Assembly (NCBI RefSeq): GCF_020523605.1
Contig: NZ_JAJAQI010000033.1
Location: 1 to 64,000 of the forward strand
Direction of reading: 5' to 3'
DNA from: Roseicella aerolata
Lineage (GTDB): Bacteria > Pseudomonadota > Alphaproteobacteria > Acetobacterales > Acetobacteraceae
Length of the DNA stretch: 64,000 bases
Under the pieces are notes generated by a model that had not been told where the DNA came from, did not search any database, and saw only the letters and a program-made list of their open reading frames with translations. Each line of letters starts with the position of its first letter. Position 1 is the stretch's first letter. Positions 35,983-43,675 of the stretch are shown here, piece after piece. The position numbers were made by a program, and so were the translations under genes.

Positions 35983-36930
35983 ATGGCGCGGCTGCGGGGT
36001 GCGGCGCTGCCGCTGCTGGTGCTCGCGCTGCTGGCGGCAGCGCCCTTCCTGGGCTTCGGCGCCGGCCATGCGCTGACCCTGCTGGCGCGCGGCATGATCC
36101 TCGGCATCGCCGCGCTTGGCCTCTGGCTGCTGGTGGGCGGGGCGGGGCTGGTCAGCCTCGGCCATGCCGCCATGCTCGGCATCGGCGCCTATGCCGTGGT
36201 GGTGCTGGATGCGGCCGGCATCTCGGAGGCAGCGGTGGTGCTGCCGGCCGCGATGGGCGCGGCGGCGCTGTTCGCCCTGCTGACGGGCGCGATCGCCATC
36301 GGTACCAGCGGCGTCCATTTTATCATGATCACCCTGGCCTTCGCCCAGATGGCCTTCTTCACCACCGGGTCGCTCTCGGCCTATGGCGGTGATGACGGCT
36401 ACACGCTCTATGGCCGCACCACGGTGCTCGGCGCACGCTGGCCAGAGGATCGCCTCGCCTTCCACTATCTCTGCCTCGGCCTGCTGGCGGCGGTGCTGGC
36501 GCTCTGCCAGGTCCTCCTGGCATCCCGCTTCGGCCGGGTGCTGCGGGCGGCGAAAGAGAATGCGGAGCGCGTCCAGGCGGTGGGGTTCAACCCCTACCCC
36601 TACCGGCTCGTCGCCTACACCATCGCCGGCGGCATCGCCGGCCTGGCCGGGCTGCTGCTGGCCAATGCCACCGAATTCGTCGCCCCCTCCTTCCTGGCCT
36701 GGCAGCGCTCCGGCGACCTGCTCTTCATGGTCATCCTGGGCGGGCTCGGCGCGCCGCACGGCGCCATCCTTGGCGCGCTGGCCATCGTGCTGCTGGAGGA
36801 ATGGCTGGCCGGCTTCACCGAGCACTGGCGGCTGATCTTCGGTCCGCTGCTGGTGCTGGCCGTGCTCTTCCTGCGTGGTGGCCTGGCCGGCCTGCCGGGG
36901 CAACTCCGGGGGCTGCTGCGCCGTGGCTGA
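35983..36930 (+). CDS. livM: Branched-chain amino acid-type ABC permease LivM
   Basis: 315 residues, about eight or nine membrane helices. Diagnostic segments are GGAGLVSLGHAAMLGIGAYA, GVHFIMITLAFAQMAFF, the coupling loop RVLRAAKENAERVQAVGFNPYPYRLVAY and VILGGLGAPHGAILGALAIVLLEEWL. It starts 2 bp after the livH stop, and its last 8 bp overlap the livG GTG start, so the genes are translated together. Confidence 0.92.
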   Translation: MARLRGAALPLLVLALLAAAPFLGFGAGHALTLLARGMILGIAALGLWLLVGGAGLVSLGHAAMLGIGAYAVVVLDAAGISEAAVVLPAAMGAAALFALLTGAIAIGTSGVHFIMITLAFAQMAFFTTGSLSAYGGDDGYTLYGRTTVLGARWPEDRLAFHYLCLGLLAAVLALCQVLLASRFGRVLRAAKENAERVQAVGFNPYPYRLVAYTIAGGIAGLAGLLLANATEFVAPSFLAWQRSGDLLFMVILGGLGAPHGAILGALAIVLLEEWLAGFTEHWRLIFGPLLVLAVLFLRGGLAGLPGQLRGLLRRG

Positions 36931-37675
36931 GCCGATCCTGCGCCTGGAGCGCCTGCGCAAGCGCTTCGGTGGCCTGACCGTGACGGACGATGTCTCGCTC
37001 GCGGTCGCGCCCCGCGGTCTCCATGCCGTCATCGGCCCGAACGGCGCCGGCAAGACCACGCTGATCCATCAGATCAGCGGCTCGCTGCGCCCCGATGCCG
37101 GGCGGATCCTCTTCGAGGGCCGGGACGTCACCGCACTGCCGGTGCACCGCCGCGCCCGGCTTGGGCTCGCCCGCAGCTTCCAGATCACCTCCGTCCTGCC
37201 CGGCTTCTCCGCGCTGGAGAATGTGGCGCTCGCGGTGCAGGCGCGGAGCGGCTCCTCCTTCCGCTTCTGCCGGCCTGCCGCCGGGGAGCGCCGGCTGAAC
37301 GCGCCGGCCATCGCGGCGCTGGAGCAGGCCGGCCTCGGCGCCCGCACCCATGCGCCGGCCGGCGCCCTCTCCCATGGCGAGAAGCGCCAGCTTGAACTCG
37401 CCATCGCCCTCGCCCTGGAGCCCCGCCTGCTGCTGCTGGACGAGCCGCTGGCGGGCACCGGCCCGGAGGAGGCGGAACGGTTGATCGGCATCCTCGGCGC
37501 GCTCAAGCAGGACCACGCCATCCTGCTGGTCGAGCACGACATGCAGGCGGTCTTCGCCCTGGCCGATGTCATCTCCGTCCTGGTCTATGGCCGCGTCATC
37601 GCGACCGACACGCCGGCGGCGGTCCGCGCCAGCGCCGAGGTGCGGGCGGCCTATCTGGGCGAGGACGCCGCCTGA
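36923..37675 (+). CDS. livG: Branched-chain amino acid-type ABC ATP-binding protein LivG
   Basis: 250 residues from GTG 36923. Walker A is GPNGAGKTT, the Q-loop lies in RSFQITSVLPGFSALENVAL, the signature is LSHGEKRQLE, and Walker B is LLLLDEPLAGTGPEEAE, with the H-loop in LLVEHDMQAVFALAD. The family's usual LAGLNP appears here as LAGTGP. It overlaps livM by 8 bp, and its stop shares one base with the livF start. Confidence 0.92.
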   Translation: MAEPILRLERLRKRFGGLTVTDDVSLAVAPRGLHAVIGPNGAGKTTLIHQISGSLRPDAGRILFEGRDVTALPVHRRARLGLARSFQITSVLPGFSALENVALAVQARSGSSFRFCRPAAGERRLNAPAIAALEQAGLGARTHAPAGALSHGEKRQLELAIALALEPRLLLLDEPLAGTGPEEAERLIGILGALKQDHAILLVEHDMQAVFALADVISVLVYGRVIATDTPAAVRASAEVRAAYLGEDAA

Positions 37676-38391
37676 TGCTGGTGGTCGAGGACCTCTCCGC
37701 CGCCTATGGCGGCGCCCAGGCACTCTCGGGCGTCACGCTGCATGTCGGCGCCGGCGAGGTGGTGACGCTGCTCGGCCGCAACGGCATGGGGAAGACGACG
37801 ACGGTGCGCGCCGTCATGGGGTTGCTGCCCTCGGTCGGCGGGCGCCTCCTGGGCGGCCGGATCGGCTTCGAGGGGGCGGTCCTCACCGCCCAGCCGCCGC
37901 ATCGCGTGGCGCAGCGCGGCCTCGGCCTGGTGCCGGAGGGGCGGCAGGTCTTCCCGACCCTGAGCGTGGAGGAGAACCTGACCGCCACGGCCGCCAATCG
38001 TGGCGGCGGCACGCCGCGCTGGACCCTGGCGGCGGTCTACGCGCTCTTCCCGCGGCTCGCGGAGCGACGCCGCAACATGGGCGCGCAGCTCTCGGGCGGG
38101 GAGCAGCAGATGCTGGCGATCGGCCGCGCGCTGATGACCAACCCGAAGCTGCTGATCCTGGACGAGGCGACGGAGGGGCTGGCGCCGCTGATCCGCGCCG
38201 AGATCTGGGCGGTGCTTGCGCGGCTGAAGCAGGAGGGCCAGGCCATCCTGCTGATCGACAAGACCTTGTCGGAGGTGATGCGGCTCGCCGACCGACATGT
38301 GGTGCTGGAGAAGGGCCGCACGGTCTGGGCCGGCAACAGCGCGGCGCTGGCCGCCGATCCGAAGATCCGCGAAGACCACTTGCATGTTTGA
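37675..38391 (+). CDS. livF: Branched-chain amino acid-type ABC ATP-binding protein LivF
   Basis: 238 residues. Walker A is GRNGMGKTT, the signature is LSGGEQQML, and Walker B is LLILDEATEGLAP, all LivF-like. VPEGRQVFPTLSVEENL is characteristic of LivF. The usual LVEQN of the H-loop region is replaced by LLIDKTLSEVMRLAD, so the canonical switch His is absent; this Lys-for-His form is common among Liv ATPases of the aromatic/amide group. It is the last gene of the operon. Confidence 0.92.
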   Translation: MLVVEDLSAAYGGAQALSGVTLHVGAGEVVTLLGRNGMGKTTTVRAVMGLLPSVGGRLLGGRIGFEGAVLTAQPPHRVAQRGLGLVPEGRQVFPTLSVEENLTATAANRGGGTPRWTLAAVYALFPRLAERRRNMGAQLSGGEQQMLAIGRALMTNPKLLILDEATEGLAPLIRAEIWAVLARLKQEGQAILLIDKTLSEVMRLADRHVVLEKGRTVWAGNSAALAADPKIREDHLHV

Positions 38392-38557
38392 TGCCGGGCG
38401 GCAGGGGGCGGACCGGCCTCGACATGCCGGCTGCATCGAACGCCGCGCGGGGTAGGCGGGTACCATCGCGGCACGCGGTGCCGCGCCCTTGCGGCGTCGC
38501 CGCGGACCGAAGCGGCTGCCTGTGCAGCCGGCAGGCCGGATCGGCCCGCCGGCGATG

Positions 38558-38657
38558 GCGGATCAGCGTCCAGCCCTGAACGCCAGCCCGCTGTGGATCA
38601 TTGGCTGCAGAGCAGCGTCCCGCTTCCGCGCGTTCACGCCCGGAAGCGATTTGCGCC
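38558..38657 (-). repeat. Structured intergenic repeat, copy B
   Basis: A 100-nt member of the four-copy family, reading on the minus strand. Hairpin 1 has the outer stem CGCTTCCG/CGGAAGCG (38641-38648 with 38621-38628) enclosing GCGT-GA-ACGC. Hairpin 2 has GCGG/CCGC outside and GCGTTC/GGACGC inside, with a G-T pair. It lies between the convergent livF and bfr genes and could also serve as a terminator for either. Confidence 0.75.
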
Positions 38658-38671
38658 GCCGGGACGGGGCG

Positions 38672-39172
38672 CTACTCGCCGCCCGCCTCGTGCTGCTCGG
38701 GCGCCGAGGCGCTGTTGAGCTGGATGTAGTTCTGGATGCCGATCAGCTTGATCAGGTCGAACTGCCGCTCGATGAAATCGACATGCTCCTCCTCATTGTC
38801 GAGGATGCGGCGGAACAGGTCGCGGGAGACGTAGTCGCGGACGCTCTCCATATAGGCGATGCCCTCGCGCAGGTCGGACATCGCCTTTTCCTCCAGCTTC
38901 AGGTCGGACTGCAGGATCTCCTCGACCGTCTGGCCGATGAGCACCTGGTTCAGCCGCTGGACATTGGGGATGCCGCCGAGGAAGAGGATGCGCTCGATCA
39001 GCCAGTCGGCGTGACGCATCTCCTCGATCGACTCGTCGTATTCGTGCTTGCCGAATTTCGTCACGCCCCAGTGCCGGAGGATACGGGCGTGCAGGAAGTA
39101 CTGGTTGATGGCGGTCAGCTCATTGGTGAGCTGGGTGTTGAGGAACTCGACGACCTTTGGATCGGACTTCAT
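38672..39172 (-). CDS. bfr: Bacterioferritin
   Basis: 166 residues of four-helix ferritin-like fold. Ferroxidase-centre Glu18, Glu51, His54 and the haem-ligand Met52 (EEMRHADWLIERILFLGG) fall at the same positions as in E. coli Bfr. The second-half ligands lie in ILDNEEEHVDFIERQ. It stores iron as a haem-bridged 24-mer. It is the last gene of the Fur-box operon fbpA-like/bfd/bfr. Its SD sequence GGGAG (39181-39185) partly overlaps a 13-bp hairpin. Confidence 0.96.
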   Translation of the reverse strand: MKSDPKVVEFLNTQLTNELTAINQYFLHARILRHWGVTKFGKHEYDESIEEMRHADWLIERILFLGGIPNVQRLNQVLIGQTVEEILQSDLKLEEKAMSDLREGIAYMESVRDYVSRDLFRRILDNEEEHVDFIERQFDLIKLIGIQNYIQLNSASAPEQHEAGGE

Positions 39173-39183
39173 TCGGGCAACTC

Positions 39184-39218
39184 CCGGCACAGGACCACAG
39201 GATAATGGTCCGTGCCGG
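39184..39218 (-). promoter_or_regulatory. Hairpin covering the edge of the bfr ribosome-binding site
   Basis: On the minus strand CCGGCAC-GGACCA (39218-39206) pairs with TGGTCC-T-GTGCCGG (39197-39184): 13 base pairs, one bulged base and an 8-nt loop. The two final G residues of the stem are also the first two of the SD sequence GGGAG. No T-run follows. This fits translational or processing control of bfr. Confidence 0.6.
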
Positions 39219-39244
39219 CATTGCCGCAAGCCCGCACCTCACGA

Positions 39245-39436
39245 TCAGGGGAGGCCGGCGATGCTCCCGGATTGGGTCGGCGTCTCGCGGATCATGGTCA
39301 GGATGGTCTTGGTGCAGACGCCGCACTGGGCGGTGCCGCCGCAGGCGCAATAGACGTCCTTCGGACGGCGCGCGCCCTTGGCGATGGCATCGGCAAGCTG
39401 CGCATCGCTCAGCGCATTGCAGAGACAGACGATCAC
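39245..39436 (-). CDS. bfd: Bacterioferritin-associated ferredoxin
   Basis: 63 residues. The [2Fe-2S] ligands Cys4, Cys6, Cys38 and Cys41 occupy the E. coli Bfd positions (MIVCLCNALSD and GTAQCGVC). Two extra cysteines are at 30 and 32. It delivers electrons to Bfr to release stored iron. It starts 18 bp after the iron-binding-protein gene and ends 72 bp before bfr, all on one strand. Confidence 0.95.
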   Translation of the reverse strand: MIVCLCNALSDAQLADAIAKGARRPKDVYCACGGTAQCGVCTKTILTMIRETPTQSGSIAGLP

Positions 39437-39454
39437 GGTCCCGATCCCCCCGGA

Positions 39455-40507
39455 TCAGCGCCAGCCGGAGCGCTGCAGGATCTGCAGCGCCTGGGCGGCA
39501 TGGGCATTGGTCTTCTCGGCATCCACCGGCTCGGCGCGGAAGCGCCCCATGGCCTCCAGCGCCGGGTGCAGCGGCGCGTCCGGCACCGCGGGGTATTCCA
39601 TGTTGCCGAGCGCAATCGCGGCCTGGGCCTTGTCGCTGGTGAGATATTCCAGGAGGTGGGCGGCATTGTCGCGGTTCGGCGCGGTCTTCACCAGGCCGGC
39701 GCCCGAGATGTTCACATGCGTGCCGCGGTCACCCGCGCCCTGGTTGGGAAAGATCACGCCGATGCGCTTGAACAGCGCCTGGTCTTCCGGCTTCTGGGAG
39801 GCACCGAAAGCCGCGAGGTAGTAGGTGTTGGCCAGCGCCAGGGTGCACTGCCCGGCCGGGATGGCACGGAACTGGTCGCGGTCGCCGCCCTGCGGCGGGC
39901 GCGCCAGGTTGGCGGCGACGCCCTTCGCCCAGGCTTCGGTCTTCTCCGGCCCGTCCGACATCAGGATCGAGGCGACAAGGCTGATGTTGTAGGGGTGGTT
40001 GGAGGAGCGGACGCAGAGCCCGGCGCCGGCCGGCCCGGACAGATCCTCGTAGCGGTTGAGGCCCTGCGGCGCGCCCTTCTCCTTGTCATACATGATGACC
40101 CGGGCGCGCTGGGAAATGGCGAACCAGAGCCCGTCTTTGGACCGCAGCGCGGCGGGGATGCGCTGCTCCACCACCGGCGACCGGAAGGGCGCGAGAATGC
40201 CGGCATTGGCGGCGCGGGCGAGGCGCGCGGCATCCACCGTGATGAAGACGTCGGCCGGGCTGTTCGCGCCCTCGTTCCGGATGCGCTCGATAAGCTGGTC
40301 GGCATCGCCCTCGATCAGGCGGATGCGGATGCCGGTCTCCCGGGTGAAGGCCTCATAGAGCGCGCGGTCGCTGTCGTAATGGCGCGAGGAATAGAGATTG
40401 ACCTCCTGCGCATCGGCGGCAGGGGCCAGGCCGAGCGCGGCGAATCCGGCGGCGAAGAGGCCGAGCAGGCGGCGCCCCAGGGGAGGAAGCGTCGGGCGGG
40501 AGGTCAT
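39455..40507 (-). CDS. Fe(III) ABC transporter substrate-binding protein (FbpA/FutA-like)
   Basis: 350 residues. The signal peptide is MTSRPTLPPLGRRLLGLFAAGFAALGLAPAADAQ. The mature protein opens EVNLYSSRHYDSDRALYEAFTRETGIRIRL, typical of ferric-ion-binding proteins. The Tyr pair in ALANTYYLAAFG matches iron-coordinating tyrosines. ADVFITVDAARLARAANAGIL and GVIFPNQGAGDRGTHVNISGAGLVK support the family. The permease and ATPase genes are not adjacent. The gene leads an iron operon behind a Fur box. Confidence 0.92.
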   Translation of the reverse strand: MTSRPTLPPLGRRLLGLFAAGFAALGLAPAADAQEVNLYSSRHYDSDRALYEAFTRETGIRIRLIEGDADQLIERIRNEGANSPADVFITVDAARLARAANAGILAPFRSPVVEQRIPAALRSKDGLWFAISQRARVIMYDKEKGAPQGLNRYEDLSGPAGAGLCVRSSNHPYNISLVASILMSDGPEKTEAWAKGVAANLARPPQGGDRDQFRAIPAGQCTLALANTYYLAAFGASQKPEDQALFKRIGVIFPNQGAGDRGTHVNISGAGLVKTAPNRDNAAHLLEYLTSDKAQAAIALGNMEYPAVPDAPLHPALEAMGRFRAEPVDAEKTNAHAAQALQILQRSGWR

Positions 40508-40542
40508 GACGTCACTCCGTGCGTGTCGGAGTTGTTGATAGA

Positions 40543-40561
40543 GATAATGAGAACCATTCGC
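40543..40561 (-). promoter_or_regulatory. Fur box upstream of the iron operon
   Basis: GATAATGAGAACCATTCGC matches the 19-bp Fur consensus GATAATGATAATCATTATC at 15 positions. It lies 36 bp upstream of the iron-binding-protein start and would repress the three genes when iron is ample. A/T-rich sequence around it stands out from the local composition. Confidence 0.8.
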
Positions 40562-40686
40562 AAGTGCCTCTCGGCGGCATCCCGGAAAAACCCTGCCCGA
40601 CGGCCAGCGGCCTCGCCTTGCGCTGGCGCAAGCGGCAGCGAGGTGCCGCGGCAGGCCCGCCCCGCGGGGGCGGGCCTGCCGGCGGG

Positions 40687-41478
40687 TCAACCGGCCGGCT
40701 GGAGGCCGCGGAGGAACTTCGCCCGCGCTGTGGCGCCGGCCATCAGGAAGCTCTGGTCGTTGCCCGAGAGCAGCAGCCGCGCGCCGAGGCCAATATAGGT
40801 GGCGGCATGCACCTCGTCATAGACGCCGCCCATGCCGAGCGTCTTGCCATGTCGCTTGCAGGCGGCCGCCACGGCCTCATAGGCCGCCATCACGCGCGGA
40901 TGGCCGATCTGGCCGCTGATGCCCATGCTGGCCGTCAGGTCGCTGGTGCCGATCATCAGCGCATCGATCCCCGGCACGGCGGCGATGGCATCCGCGGCCT
41001 CGACCGCCTCCGGCGTCTCGATCATCACCGTGACCAGGATCGCCTCGTTCAGCTCCGCCTGGGCCTCGGCATTTGAGGGCGGCAGCATGTTGTAAGCGAA
41101 GGGCGGGCCGCCCCAGCTCCGCGTGCCGATGGGCGGGAAGCGGTAGGCGGCGGCGACCGCCCTCGCCTCCTCCGCCGTATCGACATGCGGCACGACCACG
41201 CCCATGGCGCCGTTGTCGAGCGCCCGCGTCCCCTCGAAGAGCGCGTCCTTGCAGCAGCGCACGATCGGCGTGACGCCCTGGTTCAGCGCGGCGATCGCGA
41301 TCTGCGTCGCCTCGTGCACCGACATGGCGCCATGCTCCATATCGATGAACAGCCAGTCGAAGCCGGCCGCCGCGGCGATCATCCCGGTGCCGGCAGTGCG
41401 CAGGTGGTGCACGCCGAAGCCGAGCGCGAGTTCATCCTTCGCCAGGCGCTGCTTCACGCGGTTCGGTGCGAGTGGCAT
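40687..41478 (-). CDS. HpcH/HpaI aldolase family protein
   Basis: 263 residues. The class II, metal-dependent aldolase core shows GFDWLFIDMEHGAMSVHEATQ, VRCCKDALFEGTRALDNGAMGVVVPHVDTAEEARAV, GTRSWGGPPF and VMIETPEAVEAADAIAAVPGIDALMIGTSDLTASMGI, with the metal-binding Glu and Asp in these motifs. It cleaves 2-keto-3-deoxy or 4-hydroxy-2-oxo acids to pyruvate and an aldehyde; the exact substrate is unknown. GGGGGAAG precedes the ATG at 41478. It is read 102 bp downstream of the TPR protein gene with a strong hairpin between them. Confidence 0.88.
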   Translation of the reverse strand: MPLAPNRVKQRLAKDELALGFGVHHLRTAGTGMIAAAAGFDWLFIDMEHGAMSVHEATQIAIAALNQGVTPIVRCCKDALFEGTRALDNGAMGVVVPHVDTAEEARAVAAAYRFPPIGTRSWGGPPFAYNMLPPSNAEAQAELNEAILVTVMIETPEAVEAADAIAAVPGIDALMIGTSDLTASMGISGQIGHPRVMAAYEAVAAACKRHGKTLGMGGVYDEVHAATYIGLGARLLLSGNDQSFLMAGATARAKFLRGLQPAG

Positions 41479-41544
41479 GGACGCTTCCCCCGATGGTTCC
41501 TGTTCGGGGCGGAGCATGCGTTCCTGCGGCGGCCCGCGCAACCC

Positions 41545-41570
41545 GCAGGGGGGGAACACCGCCCCCCTGC
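41545..41570 (-). terminator. GC-rich stem-loop after the TPR protein gene
   Basis: GCAGGGGGG (41545-41553) pairs perfectly with CCCCCCTGC (41562-41570) around an 8-nt loop. It starts 10 bp after the stop codon of the minus-strand TPR gene. No T-run follows. It may separate this gene from the HpcH/HpaI aldolase gene. Confidence 0.5.
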
Positions 41571-41580
41571 AGCCTGCCGG

Positions 41581-43434
41581 TCAGAGCCGTTCCACCACCG
41601 GCGGCTCGGCGCCGAACCAGCTCTTTTGCAGCATGGACCGCGCCTTCTCGGCGCCCTCGGCATCGCCCCGCATCTCGGCGGCCTTCAGCAGGCCGGCCGC
41701 CGCCCAGGCATTGTTCGGCACGCGCCTGAGGGCCTGGCGGAAGGCCTCCTCCGCCTCCGCCGGCTTGCGCTGCGCCAGCAGCGCCGCGCCGAGCGACTGG
41801 TGCACCGGGTAGTACCAGAAGGGCGGCTCCATATAGGGCAGCGTGTCCTGGATCGCCGCCGCCTCGGTGAAGAGCGTCGCCGCCCTGGCATGGTCGCCGG
41901 CCGCCTGGGCGATGCGGGCATTCACCACCCGCTCGGCGATGCCGAGCACCTCGGGCGCCGGCACGCCATCCGCGGGCAGGGCCTGGATCTGCCGCGCCTT
42001 GGCCAGTTCGCCGATCGCAGCGGCTTCCGCGCGCGCCTCATCGGCGCGGCCCGACTGGACGAGCGCGACGCCGCGGGCATAGTGCCAATGGGCGCGGATA
42101 TAGGGGAATTCCTCCGCCGGCGCCGGCAGCGCCAGGATCGTCTCGGGCGCCGAGAAGCGCGCATGCGCGACGAAGGGCGCCGAGGCGACCGGCTGGGTCA
42201 GGCCGGGAAAGGCGCGCTTCGCCTCGTCCGCGACAAGGGCGGCGAGGCGCGTGGCCGCCTCCACCGCGCGCGGCCCGTCGCCGCCCATCAAAGAGGAGAC
42301 CATGACGAAGTGGACGTTGTGCGCGAAATAGCCTTGCGCATAGAGCGGGCTGGCGCCGCCGCGGGCGATCTGCGCCTCATCCGCCGCGACCGCCGCCAGG
42401 TTGCTCTCCAGGCTCTCGCGCCACAGGCCGAGGCGGTACCAGATATGCGCCGGCATATGCACGATATGCCCGGCGGCCGGCATCAGCGCCGCCAGCCGCG
42501 CCGCATGCGGCGCCGCGCGCTCCGGCCGGTCGGAGGCCTCGACGGCGTGGATGTAGAGATGGATGGCGCCGGGGTGCAGCGGGTTGGCGGTGATGGGCGA
42601 GGGCCGCGCGCCGAGCACGCCTTCCAGCAGCGCCACGATCTGCTCGGTCGCGCCCTTCGGCTTGCGGCCGGCATCCTCCCAGTAGTCCCAGGGCTGCAGG
42701 TTCATCAGCGCGTCGGCGGTCAGCATCGCCACCTCCGGGTCGGCCGGCCAGCGCGCCTGCACCTGCCGCATGGCATCCGCATAGGCCTGGTCCAGCGCCT
42801 TGCGCTCCGCCCCCTGGGTCGTCCGCGCATCGGCCGAGTAGCGCTTCGACAGCGCCTCGATCAGCGCGGCGCGCATCTCTCCGGGCATTCCTGCCTCTCG
42901 GGACACAAGCTGGCGGGCGCGCTCGATCGCGGCGACGGCGCGGCGATTGGCATCCTCCTCCATGATGAAGTTGATATGCGGGCCGAGCACATAGGCCTCG
43001 CCCCAGTAGCACATGGCGCAGTCCGGATCGGCCTGCTGGGCCATGCGGAAGGCGCGCGCGGCCTCGGCATGGTTGAAGCCCCAGGCCCAGCGATAGCCCT
43101 GGTTGAACCAGGCCTGCGCCTCGGCACTGGTGGTGCCGGCCGGCCAGGTAAGCGTGCCTAGCTCCGGATTCAGCACCGGCGGCGCATCGCTGGTCGGCGC
43201 CGCGGCACCGCGCGGCAGGTCCGGCACATGGCCGCCGAGTTCGGTGCGACGCGGCGTCGCGGCGCGGGCGCTCTCGGCCTGCGGCAGGGCGGGATTGATG
43301 CGGAAATGGTCGTGCTGCTGCTGCGCAGCGGGAGACTGCGCGGCATGGTCATGCGCCTGCTGCGCACGGAGCGGCGCGGCACAGAGCGCGGTGCCGGCGA
43401 GCAGCAGGCCCAGCAGCGGGACGGGTTTCTTCAT
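41581..43434 (-). CDS. Exported tetratricopeptide-repeat protein
   Basis: 617 residues. The signal peptide is MKKPVPLLGLLLAGTALCAAPLRA, followed by a His/Gln-rich stretch HDHAAQSPAAQQQHDHF. TPR-like helical pairs start at AQAWFNQGYRWAWGFNHAEAARAFRMAQQADPDCAMCYWGEAYVLGPHIN and recur to the C-terminus (AEEAFRQALRRVPNNAWAAAGLLKAAEM). A conserved block HPGAIHLYIHAVEAS...AAGHIVHMPAHIWYRLGLW is rich in His and may bind metal. Similar proteins are common in proteobacteria, but their function is unknown. It is likely periplasmic. Confidence 0.75.
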   Translation of the reverse strand: MKKPVPLLGLLLAGTALCAAPLRAQQAHDHAAQSPAAQQQHDHFRINPALPQAESARAATPRRTELGGHVPDLPRGAAAPTSDAPPVLNPELGTLTWPAGTTSAEAQAWFNQGYRWAWGFNHAEAARAFRMAQQADPDCAMCYWGEAYVLGPHINFIMEEDANRRAVAAIERARQLVSREAGMPGEMRAALIEALSKRYSADARTTQGAERKALDQAYADAMRQVQARWPADPEVAMLTADALMNLQPWDYWEDAGRKPKGATEQIVALLEGVLGARPSPITANPLHPGAIHLYIHAVEASDRPERAAPHAARLAALMPAAGHIVHMPAHIWYRLGLWRESLESNLAAVAADEAQIARGGASPLYAQGYFAHNVHFVMVSSLMGGDGPRAVEAATRLAALVADEAKRAFPGLTQPVASAPFVAHARFSAPETILALPAPAEEFPYIRAHWHYARGVALVQSGRADEARAEAAAIGELAKARQIQALPADGVPAPEVLGIAERVVNARIAQAAGDHARAATLFTEAAAIQDTLPYMEPPFWYYPVHQSLGAALLAQRKPAEAEEAFRQALRRVPNNAWAAAGLLKAAEMRGDAEGAEKARSMLQKSWFGAEPPVVERL

Positions 43435-43675
43435 GGCGCGTCCTCCCAGCAAGCGGCAGCGATGGACTGCCGCGCCGCGGCCAGCATAGGAAAGGCGTGG
43501 ACACGGCCGGGAACGAGAAATGCTGATGCCGCGGATCAGCGGCGCTCATGCCGGCCGCGGGCGACGACGCTTCGCCCTGATATCCCTGCGCAGGCCGCGA
43601 AGCACCGCCGGCGACGGCCCGCGACGGCCTGTGCGCCAGGTCACAGCGCGCCGGCGGGGGCCGCAACCGCAACTG

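Noticed and set aside
43488-43538. Possible fifth copy of the structured repeat
   Set aside because: GGCGTGGACA...GATCAGCGG resembles the core ends, but the spacing is about 5 nt short and the downstream GGCGTT/GAACGC hairpin is missing.
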